Origin: Psychrobacter cibarius
GTDB taxonomy: Bacteria > Pseudomonadota > Gammaproteobacteria > Pseudomonadales > Moraxellaceae
NCBI GenBank assembly: GCA_030686115.1
Contig: CP131612.1
Location: 1,798,001-1,862,000 of the forward strand
DNA: 64,000 nucleotides
Reading direction: 5' to 3'
Below, one piece after another: positions 9,299 to 18,573 of the stretch (the first letter of the stretch is position 1; the number at the start of each line of letters is the position of its first letter). The position numbers and the translations under genes are program-made. The notes below the pieces were generated by a model, which saw only the letters and a list, made by a program, of their open reading frames with translations, ran no database searches and was not told where the DNA came from.

Positions 9299-9922
9299 AT
9301 GATTCTGATGATCGATAATTACGACAGCTTTACGTACAATATTGTACAGTACTTCGGTGAATTACAGCAGGAAATCACCGTCTGGCGTAACGATCAAACC
9401 ACTATTGAAAATATTAGAACCCTTGCGCCAGATGCGATCGTCATTGGCCCCGGTCCCTGCGATCCTGATCAGGCGGGTATCTCTCTAGAAGCTATCAAGA
9501 CTTTTCAGGGCGTGATACCGATACTAGGTATTTGCCTAGGACATCAGGCCATTGGACAAGCATTTGGTGGACAAGTGGTCAAGGCTGGTGAAGTCATGCA
9601 TGGCCGCTTATCCGCCGTTTATCATACTGACCAAGGTGTCTTTGTAGGCTTGCCTAATCCCGTACAAGTCACGCGCTATCATTCGCTTGTCATTGATAAA
9701 ACCAGCCTGCCCGATTGTCTTGAGCTGACCGCATGGACACAAAACAGTGATGGCAGTATTGAAGAAATCATGGGTATCCGTCATAAAACGTTTGCGATAG
9801 AAGGGGTACAATTTCATCCTGAGTCTATCTTAAGCGAAGCAGGTTATCAGCTGCTCAACAATTTTTTGCAAACGCATCATTTGTCAGCACTAACCTCAGA
9901 TGAACTACCACAAGTCGGCTAA
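9299..9922 (+). CDS. trpG: Anthranilate synthase component II (glutamine amidotransferase)
   Basis: 207 residues. It supplies ammonia from glutamine to TrpE for anthranilate synthesis. The class I amidotransferase triad is visible: nucleophile Cys in [11 protein letters not shown] and the His-Glu pair in [10 protein letters not shown], plus the N-terminal [11 protein letters not shown] and the oxyanion segment [13 protein letters not shown]. First gene of a trpG-trpD-trpC cluster on the plus strand; trpE is not in the window. ATG 9299 and the in-frame ATG 9308 are both possible starts; the former gives the usual N-terminus. It may also serve folate synthesis as PabA. Confidence 0.95.
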   Translation: MILMIDNYDSFTYNIVQYFGELQQEITVWRNDQTTIENIRTLAPDAIVIGPGPCDPDQAGISLEAIKTFQGVIPILGICLGHQAIGQAFGGQVVKAGEVMHGRLSAVYHTDQGVFVGLPNPVQVTRYHSLVIDKTSLPDCLELTAWTQNSDGSIEEIMGIRHKTFAIEGVQFHPESILSEAGYQLLNNFLQTHHLSALTSDELPQVG

Positions 9923-10030
9923 CAGTTTATTAAAGCATGTTCTAAAAAGGGCGTTAATAACAAAATTAAAATAAAACCTATTCTATTGATAATTTAAAAT
10001 TAACGTATAAAAATATTAAGAGAGATCACA

Positions 10031-11152
10031 ATGAGTACGACAAAAACAAATGAAAGCCCTACCCCAACTAATATTGCTCAACTGTCTGATGAAGAGACAC
10101 ATACGCTACTGACGACAGCTTTGGGGCGAATTTTTCAGCACATTGATTTAACCTTTGATGAGATGTATCAGGTGATGCTGATTATCATGCAAGGCAGATG
10201 TAGCGACGCCATGATGGGGGCTATTTTGACTGGTCTACGTATGAAAGGTGAGTCCATCGATGAGATTACTGCCTCTGCCAGTGCAATGCGTGCGTTAGCA
10301 GCCAATATCGAACCAAACGACTGTAATTACTTAGTCGATATCGTCGGAACTGGCGGTGATGGTGCCAATTTATTCAACGTTTCTACTGCATCAGCATTGG
10401 TTGCTGCTGCCGCTGGTGCGCAAGTGGCCAAACATGGTAACCGCGGCGTCTCTACCAACTCTGGTAGCTCAGATTTGCTTGAGCAAGCAGGTATCAGTCT
10501 GGCACTTACCCCTGAGCAATCTAAAGAATGTATCGAAAACCAAGGTATCGGCTTTTTGTTTGCGCCCAATCATCACAGTGCGATGCGTTATGCCAATCCA
10601 GTACGCCGCGAGCTCAAAGCGCGCACCATCTTTAATATTTTAGGACCATTAACCAACCCTGCTGGCACACCCAATCTGGTAATCGGTGTCTTTACCGCTC
10701 AGCTGTGCGAGCCTATCGCTAAAGTCATGAAAAACTTAGGCGCACGTCATGTCATGGTTGTGGGCGCAAAAGACGGTTTGGATGAAATCAGTCTCGCTAC
10801 CTCAACCACTGTCGCTGAATTAAAAGACGGTGAGATATCCGTCTATGAGATGATGCCAGAAGATGCAGGTATTGAGTCACAAACCCTTATCGGTCTCGAT
10901 GTAGATTCTCCAGCGCAAAGTCTTGAGCTGATTCGCGCGGCTCTATCAGGAAAAAACTCTCAAGATCGTGCTGTACTTAAAGCACGTGATATGATTGCAT
11001 TAAATGCAGGCGCGGCCATATATACCGCAGGACTTGCCAGCAACTATGCTAATGGTGTGAGCCGGGCACAAACAGTCATTCATAATGGTGATGCTCTACT
11101 CAAGCTTGAGTCTCTCGCCACATACACGCAGCAACTAGTGACTCCTGCTTAA
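10031..11152 (+). CDS. trpD: Anthranilate phosphoribosyltransferase
   Basis: 373 residues; joins anthranilate and PRPP in the second step of tryptophan synthesis. The PRPP/Mg binding glycine-rich loop VGTGGDGANLFNVST, the KHGNRGVSTNSGSSDLLE segment, the FAPNHHSAM anthranilate site and FNILGPLTNPA are all present. About 25 extra N-terminal residues precede the usual helical domain. SD AAGAGAG lies upstream of ATG 10031. The gap from trpG is 108 bp and to trpC 70 bp, all on the same strand. Confidence 0.98.
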   Translation: MSTTKTNESPTPTNIAQLSDEETHTLLTTALGRIFQHIDLTFDEMYQVMLIIMQGRCSDAMMGAILTGLRMKGESIDEITASASAMRALAANIEPNDCNYLVDIVGTGGDGANLFNVSTASALVAAAAGAQVAKHGNRGVSTNSGSSDLLEQAGISLALTPEQSKECIENQGIGFLFAPNHHSAMRYANPVRRELKARTIFNILGPLTNPAGTPNLVIGVFTAQLCEPIAKVMKNLGARHVMVVGAKDGLDEISLATSTTVAELKDGEISVYEMMPEDAGIESQTLIGLDVDSPAQSLELIRAALSGKNSQDRAVLKARDMIALNAGAAIYTAGLASNYANGVSRAQTVIHNGDALLKLESLATYTQQLVTPA

Positions 11153-11222
11153 CGGCTAAGCACCATTACTGTGCACTCTAGCTATTTTGTCTATTTACAT
11201 TTAACGATATTCGGATACCCGC

Positions 11223-12101
11223 ATGACTCATACAGAAACCAAAACAGATGTTCCTTCCGTATTGCAACGCATTGTCGCCACTAAAGTGGAAGAAGTAAAC
11301 GCCGCTTGCAAGGTATTATCTCTTGAAGACTTACAAGCACAAGTCGCGGCGGATAACAAACCACGTCGTGGCTTCGCGGCGGCGCTGCGAGCGGCTAGCA
11401 CTAAAGAGCATGGTATTGGTATCATCGCTGAGATTAAAAAAGCCTCTCCTTCTAAGGGCGTTATCAATCACAACTTCGCGCCAGCCCTATTTGCCAAGCA
11501 ATACGAGCAAGCGGGCGCCAGCTGTCTGTCTGTATTGACTGATCGCGATTATTTCCAAGGTGATGATAGCTATCTTATTCAAGCAGCTAATGCGGTAAGC
11601 TTACCCATACTGCGTAAAGATTTTATGATAGATGTGTACCAGATCTATCAATCTTATCTGATGGGCGCTGACTGTATTCTACTCATTATGGCCTGCCTTG
11701 ACGATATCCAAGTACAAGAGCTGCATGCGCTAAGTATCGAATTGGGTATGGATGTATTGATAGAAGTCCATACCCAATTCGAACTTGAACGTGCACTACA
11801 GCTACCGCGCTCAGCGCATAATATTTATGGCATTAATAATCGTGACTTGAATACTTTCGATGTCGACTTGCAAACCACGCTGGATCTAAAAAATATTTTA
11901 ATCGACGCACTGGCAGCTAATGTGGATAGCACGCTTAAACCGCTTATCGTCACCGAAAGTGGCATTCATAATAGCGCTGATATTCGTTTGATGTTAGATA
12001 ATGACATTCAGCACTTTTTAATCGGTGAACAGTTCATGAAGACTGACCATCCTGGACAAGCGTTACAATCCTTACTTGCGGGCGTCGCAGCAGACGGGTA
12101 A
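11223..12101 (+). CDS. trpC: Indole-3-glycerol phosphate synthase
   Basis: 292 residues; monofunctional TIM-barrel enzyme that closes the indole ring. Signatures: catalytic lysine motif EIKKASPSKGVI, LSVLTDRDYFQG, LRKDFMIDVYQIYQS, GINNRDLNTFDVD and VTESGIHNSADI. There is no fused TrpF domain, unlike the enteric TrpC. Third gene of the trp cluster; the following Smr gene starts 68 bp later without a visible terminator between. Confidence 0.98.
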   Translation: MTHTETKTDVPSVLQRIVATKVEEVNAACKVLSLEDLQAQVAADNKPRRGFAAALRAASTKEHGIGIIAEIKKASPSKGVINHNFAPALFAKQYEQAGASCLSVLTDRDYFQGDDSYLIQAANAVSLPILRKDFMIDVYQIYQSYLMGADCILLIMACLDDIQVQELHALSIELGMDVLIEVHTQFELERALQLPRSAHNIYGINNRDLNTFDVDLQTTLDLKNILIDALAANVDSTLKPLIVTESGIHNSADIRLMLDNDIQHFLIGEQFMKTDHPGQALQSLLAGVAADG

Positions 12102-12169
12102 AGTGGCTTAAGTCTACTAAACAGTTTAAATCAATCCATCATTCATCAACCAACGATACGTTAACTTCT

Positions 12170-12901
12170 ATGTCAAACTCTCTATTTTCAAAAGAAATGC
12201 AAGACCAGCTCAAAGAGCTAAAAGGCCAACTTAGCAAAGGTCGCGATACCAATTCGCCTGAAGATGAAAACCAAAAGCCTACTGAGCCTGTATCATTGCC
12301 CACGCAAAAGCAAGTAAACAAGACCGTCAAGCAAATGGCTAGCGAGCATATTGACGATGACAAAGTACTGTTTATGCAAGCAATGCATGGCGTCAATCAG
12401 CTTGAAGACAAAAACGTACGCTCACCTGCCAATGCTAGCAAAGCGGGCAAGCCTGATGCGACCACCTTGTCTAAACGTGCTGCTGCGCAAGGTAGTGAAG
12501 CGAGTGATTTGGGAGCTGGCTTGTCAGATATGCAAGCACTACTCAACCCTGTCGCTGCTGAGGCCTATTTATCTTACAAACAGCCGACTTTGCAGAATAA
12601 AATCTTTGATCAGCTTAAAAAAGGTAAGCTACGTTGGTATGACGCCGTAGATATTCATGGTTGTACCATCGAAGAAGCACGCGTGGCCATGACTCAACTC
12701 CTAAGCCAAGCGAAACAGAAAAACGAGACCATGGTAAAAATCGTCCATGGTAAAGGCAGTGAAGCCATTTTAAAAACCTGCGTCAATGGTTGGCTGCGTC
12801 AACTACCAGAAGTATTGGCATTTTGCTCTGCACCGCCAAAAGATGGTGGTAACGGTGCAGTATTGGTACTGCTCAAAAAATCTAAAGCTGATGGTGAATA
12901 G
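12170..12901 (+). CDS. Smr domain protein (MutS2 C-terminal-like)
   Basis: 243 residues. The N-terminal half (1-145) is charged and probably flexible. The C-terminal Smr domain (about 155-240) shows the signature DIHGCTIEEARVAM and the VKIVHGKGS motif, ending with GGNGAVLVLLKK. Stand-alone Smr proteins of this type (E. coli SmrA/SmrB) are nucleases; SmrB cleaves mRNA at collided ribosomes. The domain order, with an N-terminal extension and one Smr domain, fits SmrA/SmrB, but I cannot tell which. It is followed by a strong terminator that closes the trp transcription unit. Confidence 0.85.
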   Translation: MSNSLFSKEMQDQLKELKGQLSKGRDTNSPEDENQKPTEPVSLPTQKQVNKTVKQMASEHIDDDKVLFMQAMHGVNQLEDKNVRSPANASKAGKPDATTLSKRAAAQGSEASDLGAGLSDMQALLNPVAAEAYLSYKQPTLQNKIFDQLKKGKLRWYDAVDIHGCTIEEARVAMTQLLSQAKQKNETMVKIVHGKGSEAILKTCVNGWLRQLPEVLAFCSAPPKDGGNGAVLVLLKKSKADGE

Positions 12902-12931
12902 TTTTTAGTGTTAGAGTTAGTATGAAGAATC

Positions 12932-12960
12932 AAAAGGACTGCTTATTGGCAGTCCTTTTT
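12932..12960 (+). terminator. Terminator after the Smr gene
   Basis: Perfect 11-bp stem AAAAGGACTGC / GCAGTCCTTTT with a 6-base loop and trailing T. Confidence 0.9.
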
Positions 12961-13058
12961 GTTATGCTCATAAAATCATTATTTAATCCTTATCTACTAC
13001 AGCCACTATATTTAACATCTAGCGATAGCGGTATTTGCATAAATCAGGATAAGCATTT

Positions 13059-13691
13059 ATGAGCATACAGACCATTCAGAACACGCAACAGCTACATGAA
13101 CACATCATGGCTTTGATTGTTATCGAGCCAAGATTTTTGTCTATCTATGAACAAGTTGGCATGCCCAGTCTACGGCATAATGTCGGTGGGTTTGAGCAGT
13201 TGATGCGAGCAATGGTTGGTCAACAGCTGTCTGTGGCAGCAGCAGCCAGTATTTGGCAACGATTACTTGATGCCGTCTTAACGAATCCACAGGCGATTAT
13301 CAAAGCAACAGATGAGGACTTAAGAGCGCAAGGGTTATCTAAACAAAAAACCCGTTATATTCGCTCATTAGTCGATCATGATATAGACTTTGCTGCGTTA
13401 GAAATCATGCCTGATGAAGAAGCAATAGAAGTGCTGACGGCCGTTATTGGTATTGGCCGCTGGACGGCTGAGATGTATTTATTATTCTCTCTGAAACGTG
13501 CAGACGTACTTGCGGTCGATGATCTAGCAATTAAAGTAGCGGCGATGGCGTTATTAGGCTTAATGGAACGTCCAACGCCGAAACAGTTAAAGAATCTAAC
13601 ACAAGATTGGTCACCACATCGCAGCGCTGCCAGTTTGTTGCTATGGTCATACTACGGCTTATTACGTAATCAAACCGCTGTCCCTTTATAA
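13059..13691 (+). CDS. alkA: DNA-3-methyladenine glycosylase II (AlkA-like)
   Basis: 210 residues of the helix-hairpin-helix glycosylase superfamily. It would remove alkylated bases from DNA. The HhH motif LTAVIGIGRWTAEMYLLF is followed by the catalytic aspartate region VLAVDDLAIKVAA, and there is an early MVGQQLSVAAAASIW helix typical of the family. It lacks the N-terminal beta domain and Ada fusion of E. coli AlkA (282 residues), so it resembles the short bacterial or yeast MAG1-like type. Convergent with the MscS gene and separated from it by a shared terminator. Confidence 0.88.
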   Translation: MSIQTIQNTQQLHEHIMALIVIEPRFLSIYEQVGMPSLRHNVGGFEQLMRAMVGQQLSVAAAASIWQRLLDAVLTNPQAIIKATDEDLRAQGLSKQKTRYIRSLVDHDIDFAALEIMPDEEAIEVLTAVIGIGRWTAEMYLLFSLKRADVLAVDDLAIKVAAMALLGLMERPTPKQLKNLTQDWSPHRSAASLLLWSYYGLLRNQTAVPL

Positions 13692-13785
13692 TGCCAAACA
13701 CCAAAGTACGATTCACTATGTCAAACTCGCTTAGCTTAAGCTTAGTCTAGCACTCGTTTTCTTTGCTGCTCTAATTTTTATGAAT

Positions 13786-13839
13786 GGTATAAGATAAACG
13801 CTTGATACTTACCTCAAGTGCTTATCTTATACCGTTTTT
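13786..13839. terminator. Bidirectional terminator
   Basis: Inverted repeat with 20-bp arms (18 matches; 13786-13805 and 13814-13833) and an 8-base loop, followed by GTTTTTA, between convergent genes. Confidence 0.85.
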
Positions 13840-13850
13840 AATCCATAATT

Positions 13851-15851
13851 TTATGGCTGGTTCCATATAGAAAAGCCAGATTTTCTTTTTGCGTACTTGA
13901 ACTTGATTTTCTTTATCATATGGCTTTTATTTCTCAATGCCTTTAACGCATTGTCTTTTTTGCTCTCTACGGATTTAGTCTTTTTCTGACTGCCTTTTTC
14001 ATCTGTCTTGACGTTATCTTTACCTTTACTCAAGTCCACGGCATGCTTATCATCGTTGCTGTTATCCTTATTGTCGCTAGCATCATCATCAGCATGGTCA
14101 TCATTTGACATATCTTTTGTCGTTTCCGCGACGTTGTCTTCCTTATTCTTATCTTCAATTTCGTTTTCTATGTGATGCTCAAGCTCAGTTTGATTGACAA
14201 TAAGCTGCTGCGTTGGCAAAGCATGCTCGACATCATATTTCGCCACTTGGTTCAATAAATCAACAAATAAAACGTTCTGTTTGTCATAGAACTCAGTCAC
14301 ACCATTAGCATTAACATACGCCTGTAATTGAATGATATAGCAGTCTTGACGTAGCTCTAAAATATTGACCTGATTCCATTCTTGGTTGGTCAAATAATGC
14401 TCATCTATAAACTCATCCAAGTCCTTGACCATCTTAAAGACCACATCAATATCAGCAGTGCGTTTAATATATAACTGATGGAAGAAGCGAAACATATCGC
14501 GGGATGTAAAGTTTTCAATCTGCATTGATGAAAAGTCACCGTTTGGTACAGTCACAACAGTGCGCGTCAAGGTGCGCACACGTGATGAGCGAATACCAAT
14601 ATCAATGACTGTGCCTTCATAAGTGCCAAACTTACAATAATCACCAATACGTACGGGCGAATCCGCCACGACCACGACACTACCAACAAGGTTTTCAATG
14701 GTTTTTTGCGCACCCAGTGCTAATGCCAAACCACCCACACCCAAGGCGGCAATACCCGTGGTCAAATCGAAACCCAAATTACCGAAGATAACAATCACGG
14801 CAAAGATAAGCAGCAACGCTTTGACCACTTTGCGTAGCAGCCCCAAGATAGAGACACGTTCAGTATAATTTTTCTTATAACTTAAGTTTACCGCACGAGT
14901 GAATATGGCATCGATGACTCGTAACAGCAACCAAGTCAATGCAAGCCAAGATGCAATCTCGGTAAAACGATTGATCGGTTCACGTAGCGTCACCGACACG
15001 CCTGCATACACCATCACTTCTGACAGTATCAGCGCCATAATGACCACTGCCAGTGGCAATACGACCTTATCAGGTAATGGCAATGGTACGCCGCGTACAC
15101 GAGGATAGACAATTCGTAATAGATGGTACAGCAGCCATACCATGATATAAGTAAACACAAAGCTGCCGACAGTCATCATTAACGCTGCGGCTAAATCCGC
15201 CACTTGATAACCAAACAGCTTTTTGCCTTCTAATGAATCAAAAGTATAGCGAGACACTAACGTTGGTTCGGTATTTTCTATGACTTCTGGTACTGAGCTG
15301 AGCGTATCCGTAGAAAACTGCCAGTACTGCTCTCCTTGCTTAGACACCACTCTTTCAAGTATCAGTGGAACACTTTTTTCACCCACATTAATCGCACCGA
15401 CGTTTTCTTGGCTTGGCGGTAGCTGATCAGTTAGGTTGCCCTCCGGCGTATTATTAATCTGCAAATCAGGCTGAAAACGCCCACCTGCATCCAGCGCTTG
15501 CTTAAATTGACGAACGATTGTGGTTGGATTGTCAGACTTTGATAAGTTTAAATAATTACTCGCCAGCAGATAGTCATTTTCACCTAATGCACTGATGAAG
15601 CCCTGCACGGTATGGCGCGGAGTATCGCGTCCGAATGAATCTGGTATCGGCGTACTCGCCGACTCCTCACTGGTGCTGCCACCCATCCCCAATGCGCTGG
15701 CTTCAGCAGCAAATGCATTATTGGGCAACAACGCACTCAACAGCATCACAAGCAAAAACAAAATTGCCATTAGTGACATTTTGATGATTGAGTATGGTGA
15801 GGACAACTTGGGACTGGGAATTATAGGAATCAGGCGATACTTAATAGACAA
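13851..15851 (-). CDS. MscS-family mechanosensitive channel with N- and C-terminal extensions
   Basis: 666 residues. A signal-like N-terminus (hydrophobic about 25-48, ending NNAFAA) and a periplasmic region (about 50-210) precede four to five membrane helices. The MscS pore-lining helix reads LGVGGLALALGAQKTIENLVG, followed by the beta domain FGTYEGTVIDIGIRSSRVRT and TVVTVPNGDFSSMQIENF. The last about 115 residues are highly charged low complexity (Asp/Lys/Ser), ending in a basic segment. Such channels release solutes on hypo-osmotic shock. An in-frame Met25 could be the real start, placing the signal sequence at the N-terminus. Confidence 0.9.
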   Translation of the reverse strand: MSIKYRLIPIIPSPKLSSPYSIIKMSLMAILFLLVMLLSALLPNNAFAAEASALGMGGSTSEESASTPIPDSFGRDTPRHTVQGFISALGENDYLLASNYLNLSKSDNPTTIVRQFKQALDAGGRFQPDLQINNTPEGNLTDQLPPSQENVGAINVGEKSVPLILERVVSKQGEQYWQFSTDTLSSVPEVIENTEPTLVSRYTFDSLEGKKLFGYQVADLAAALMMTVGSFVFTYIMVWLLYHLLRIVYPRVRGVPLPLPDKVVLPLAVVIMALILSEVMVYAGVSVTLREPINRFTEIASWLALTWLLLRVIDAIFTRAVNLSYKKNYTERVSILGLLRKVVKALLLIFAVIVIFGNLGFDLTTGIAALGVGGLALALGAQKTIENLVGSVVVVADSPVRIGDYCKFGTYEGTVIDIGIRSSRVRTLTRTVVTVPNGDFSSMQIENFTSRDMFRFFHQLYIKRTADIDVVFKMVKDLDEFIDEHYLTNQEWNQVNILELRQDCYIIQLQAYVNANGVTEFYDKQNVLFVDLLNQVAKYDVEHALPTQQLIVNQTELEHHIENEIEDKNKEDNVAETTKDMSNDDHADDDASDNKDNSNDDKHAVDLSKGKDNVKTDEKGSQKKTKSVESKKDNALKALRNKSHMIKKIKFKYAKRKSGFSIWNQP

Positions 15852-16272
15852 AACAAACCTCTTAGCATTATGAATGGTACAACGAAGAACAAATGAGTGC
15901 TTCCCTATAATAGCAATTATTTATAACAGCAGTGCTTTTGATTACACGTTTTTATGGTCATCTATGTGAGTTATCTGCTCTCGCCTTTGCTTATGGCTTC
16001 TGATTTTTTATTACCTTTCACGACACTCCTTATAAATGCCTACTATGAATAAGAGTGATAATCGTTAAATGAGTAAACCGCAATCTATCATGAAAACTAC
16101 TCAGCTTACCGTGAATAAACATTAGGTTAAAGTGGTTTATAAAGCGGTCTGTTTTGTAGATAATGAACGCAGTTTTGCTTGTCCACTGTTTTTTGTAATT
16201 TTTAGCCATATTAACGTCAGTATGGTTACTTTTTTCTCTGCATTTTTTAATATGATTATTTTGGAATTGACT
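15852..16272. other. Divergent intergenic region, mscS-like / TonB receptor
   Basis: 421 bases. A partial Fur-like half (TGATAATCGTTA near 16052) is the only regulatory-looking string. I looked for a cobalamin riboswitch, because the downstream gene is BtuB-like, and saw none of its conserved boxes. Confidence 0.5.
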
Positions 16273-18219
16273 ATGTCTTTATCACGTTCATCTTCACGTA
16301 CCTACCTTCGTTTGAGTATCTTGAGCGCACTAGGTTTACTTGCGGTTAACACAGCAATGGCAGTGACACCTGACGTTGCTACTATTAACGATAGCGAGCT
16401 ACCACAAGTTGAGCTTGATGAAATCATCGTAACAGCAACCCGTACCCCTACTAAAACCAGCAATGTAATTGCGCAAACTCGGGTTGTAGATAAAGAAGAT
16501 TTAAAACGCTTTCAAGGTCAGACGGTTTTAGAAGTACTTAGACGGCAGCCAGGATTTAGCATTAAACAAGATGGTGGTATGGGTCAAAGCAGTAATTTCT
16601 ATCTTCGCGGCTATGATAGTAAGCGTGTATTAGTGCTAATAGACGGTATTCGTTATGGCTCAATGTCAACAGGTCAGCCCGCTTTAGCCTTATTACCGAC
16701 CGATCAAATCGATCGTATTGAAATTTTATACGGTGCTTCAGGCTCTAGCATTTATGGTTCAGATGCTATGGGCGGCGTCATTCAAATATTTACTAAAGGC
16801 AGTGACGTCGACCAAACTAACTTTTCTGTGACCGCAGGTGTTGGCTCACATGACCACTATGTTTATGGTGCAACAGCGCAGTTTGCAAATGCTCAAGGCG
16901 CAAAACTTAGTCTTTCCGCTAGTCGGAATCAAACCAAAGGTATCAGCGCGCTTGACAACCGAACAGGCAATGATAAAGATGAGGATGGCTTTGAGAGCAA
17001 TAACTTTGCCTTAAATGCTAGTATGCCTATTACTCAAAATATAAGCGTTGGCGCAACTGGACTTTTTTCTAAGTCAACGACAGAGTTTGATAACTTTAGT
17101 TTTGGACCAGGTCCCAATGCAGAGATTGATCAAGAGAATGGTGCCGTATCAGCATTTTCACAATACGAAAACGATAAGCTGACAGTACGACTATCAGCGG
17201 GTCAGAGCTTGGATAAGATTGATAACAAAGTGGGCGATGCCTTTGAAACCAAGCAGAAACAGGCGAATTTGATAAGCACTTATGAATTACCTGTAGGACA
17301 ATTTCAAGCAGGTGCCGAATGGTTGCAGCAGGAAGTAGACCTTACAGATAACACTCCTAGTGCCGGTGGTAAAGACAGCTATAAAATAAATGACCGTGAT
17401 ATTAAGAGTGGCTTTGCTGGTTATCAAGTAAATGAGGATGCTTACGATTTTCAAGCCAATGTTCGTTTCGATGATAACTCACAATTTGGTCACGAAACTA
17501 CATTTGGTCTTGGTTATGCTGTAAAGCTAGCGCCTAGCCTACGCCTAGGTACTAGCTTCGCTACTGGCTACAGAGCGCCTACTCTCAATGACTTATACAT
17601 TGAGAGTGCTTACTATGTTCCAAATGAAGATTTAAAAGTCGAAAAGAGTAAAAATGTAGAAGTGTTTATTGAGTCTAATACCACCGTGCAAAATACACGT
17701 CTGACTGCCTTTAATAGTAATGTCGACAATCTTATTGATAACAGATACGATGGTAGTATTGATAAATATCAAGCACTGAACATTGATGAAGCAAGCTTGT
17801 CAGGTTATAGCTTTACCTCAGACTGGCAGCTCAGTAATATTTTATTTGGTGGTCAATACACTCGCACCAATGCTGAAGAGGACTCAGGAGCTAACAAAGG
17901 CAAACAATTAGTTTATCGCCCTGAAAATACTGGCTTGGTATATATAGGTTACCAAGCTGCAGAGTTCGATATTCGTACTGAAGCAGAATATGTGGGTAAA
18001 ACCTATAATGTTGCAGATAATAGCACTTTTATAGAGGACTATACGTTATTCAATATCAGTGGTAATTATTACTTGAGTCCAAATCTGACATGGACAAGTC
18101 GTATTAACAACTTGACCAACGTAGATTACTCAACCAATGAGAGTTTTGGTCAATATGCTTCGCGTTACAATCAAGACGGCACCAACTTCTTCACATCTCT
18201 AACCTATAACTGGTACTAA
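16273..18219 (+). CDS. TonB-dependent outer-membrane receptor, BtuB-like
   Basis: 648 residues from ATG 16273, chosen because a signal peptide (MSLSRSSSRTYLRL..., cleavage near AMA) then begins at the N-terminus; the open frame upstream is not needed. TonB box DEIIVTATRT, a plug domain (VLEVLRRQPGFSIKQDGG, YLRGYDSKRVLVLIDGIR, IYGSDAMGGVIQIFTKG), then the beta barrel ending in the aromatic C-terminus TYNWY. Plug and barrel (DDNSQFG, GYRAPTLNDLY) are closest in my recall to BtuB, the cobalamin receptor; a siderophore substrate cannot be excluded. It stands alone with its own terminator. Confidence 0.88.
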   Translation: MSLSRSSSRTYLRLSILSALGLLAVNTAMAVTPDVATINDSELPQVELDEIIVTATRTPTKTSNVIAQTRVVDKEDLKRFQGQTVLEVLRRQPGFSIKQDGGMGQSSNFYLRGYDSKRVLVLIDGIRYGSMSTGQPALALLPTDQIDRIEILYGASGSSIYGSDAMGGVIQIFTKGSDVDQTNFSVTAGVGSHDHYVYGATAQFANAQGAKLSLSASRNQTKGISALDNRTGNDKDEDGFESNNFALNASMPITQNISVGATGLFSKSTTEFDNFSFGPGPNAEIDQENGAVSAFSQYENDKLTVRLSAGQSLDKIDNKVGDAFETKQKQANLISTYELPVGQFQAGAEWLQQEVDLTDNTPSAGGKDSYKINDRDIKSGFAGYQVNEDAYDFQANVRFDDNSQFGHETTFGLGYAVKLAPSLRLGTSFATGYRAPTLNDLYIESAYYVPNEDLKVEKSKNVEVFIESNTTVQNTRLTAFNSNVDNLIDNRYDGSIDKYQALNIDEASLSGYSFTSDWQLSNILFGGQYTRTNAEEDSGANKGKQLVYRPENTGLVYIGYQAAEFDIRTEAEYVGKTYNVADNSTFIEDYTLFNISGNYYLSPNLTWTSRINNLTNVDYSTNESFGQYASRYNQDGTNFFTSLTYNWY

Positions 18220-18257
18220 TTTTCTCTTGGTACTATTTAAACTGTCTGAACTGAGAA

Positions 18258-18291
18258 TAAAAAAGGTCATCCATCGATGGCCTTTTTTATT
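18258..18291 (+). terminator. Terminator of the TonB receptor gene
   Basis: Stem AAAAAGGTCATC / GATGGCCTTTTT with one G-U pair and a 4-base loop, ending in T6. Confidence 0.85.
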
Positions 18292-18354
18292 GCTACATAT
18301 TACTGCTCGCCTTCTTATGTGCCTATACCGTCAGCTATTTATGTTATCCAACAG

Positions 18355-18383
18355 GTGACAATTCATGACTCATCAATTACAAT
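18355..18383 (+). promoter_or_regulatory. Promoter of ahcY-metF
   Basis: -35 GTGACA (18355-18360), 17-bp spacer, -10 TACAAT (18378-18383). The expected start near 18390 falls just before the first helix of the riboswitch. Confidence 0.65.
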
Positions 18384-18387
18384 AACG

Positions 18388-18530
18388 ACCTCCGAGAGGT
18401 GTTGCGCCATAATATCTGATAGTGCATTTAGGGTTTAAAGCCCTGCTAATCAGTCATTATGTTAGGCTCGGTAACTGTTAAACAATAATCTCATTGATTG
18501 TTTAACAGCGCAAATAACGGCACCTGCGTT
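18388..18530 (+). promoter_or_regulatory. S-adenosylhomocysteine (SAH) riboswitch
   Basis: P1 CCGAG (18392-18396) pairs with CTCGG (18467-18471). P2 is a long arm: CATAAT/ATTATG and CTGAT/ATCAG, capped by AGGG/CCCT. Conserved core strings GAGGTGTTGC, AGGCTCGG and AACGGCACCT are present. The P4 pseudoknot is AGGTG (18397-18401) with CACCT (18521-18525). An optional hairpin lies between P1 and P4: CTGTTAAACAAT/ATTGTTTAACAG, 12 bp perfect. The class binds SAH and turns on SAH hydrolase genes. It sits about 45 bases before ahcY. Confidence 0.9.
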
Positions 18531-18573
18531 TTTATTCTTTTTATCATACCTTAACCACTGATAGGAGCATATT

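Noticed and set aside
15852..16272. Possible cobalamin riboswitch before the BtuB-like gene
   Set aside because: None of the conserved boxes or the long P1-P3 layout could be found; only a partial Fur-like string is present.
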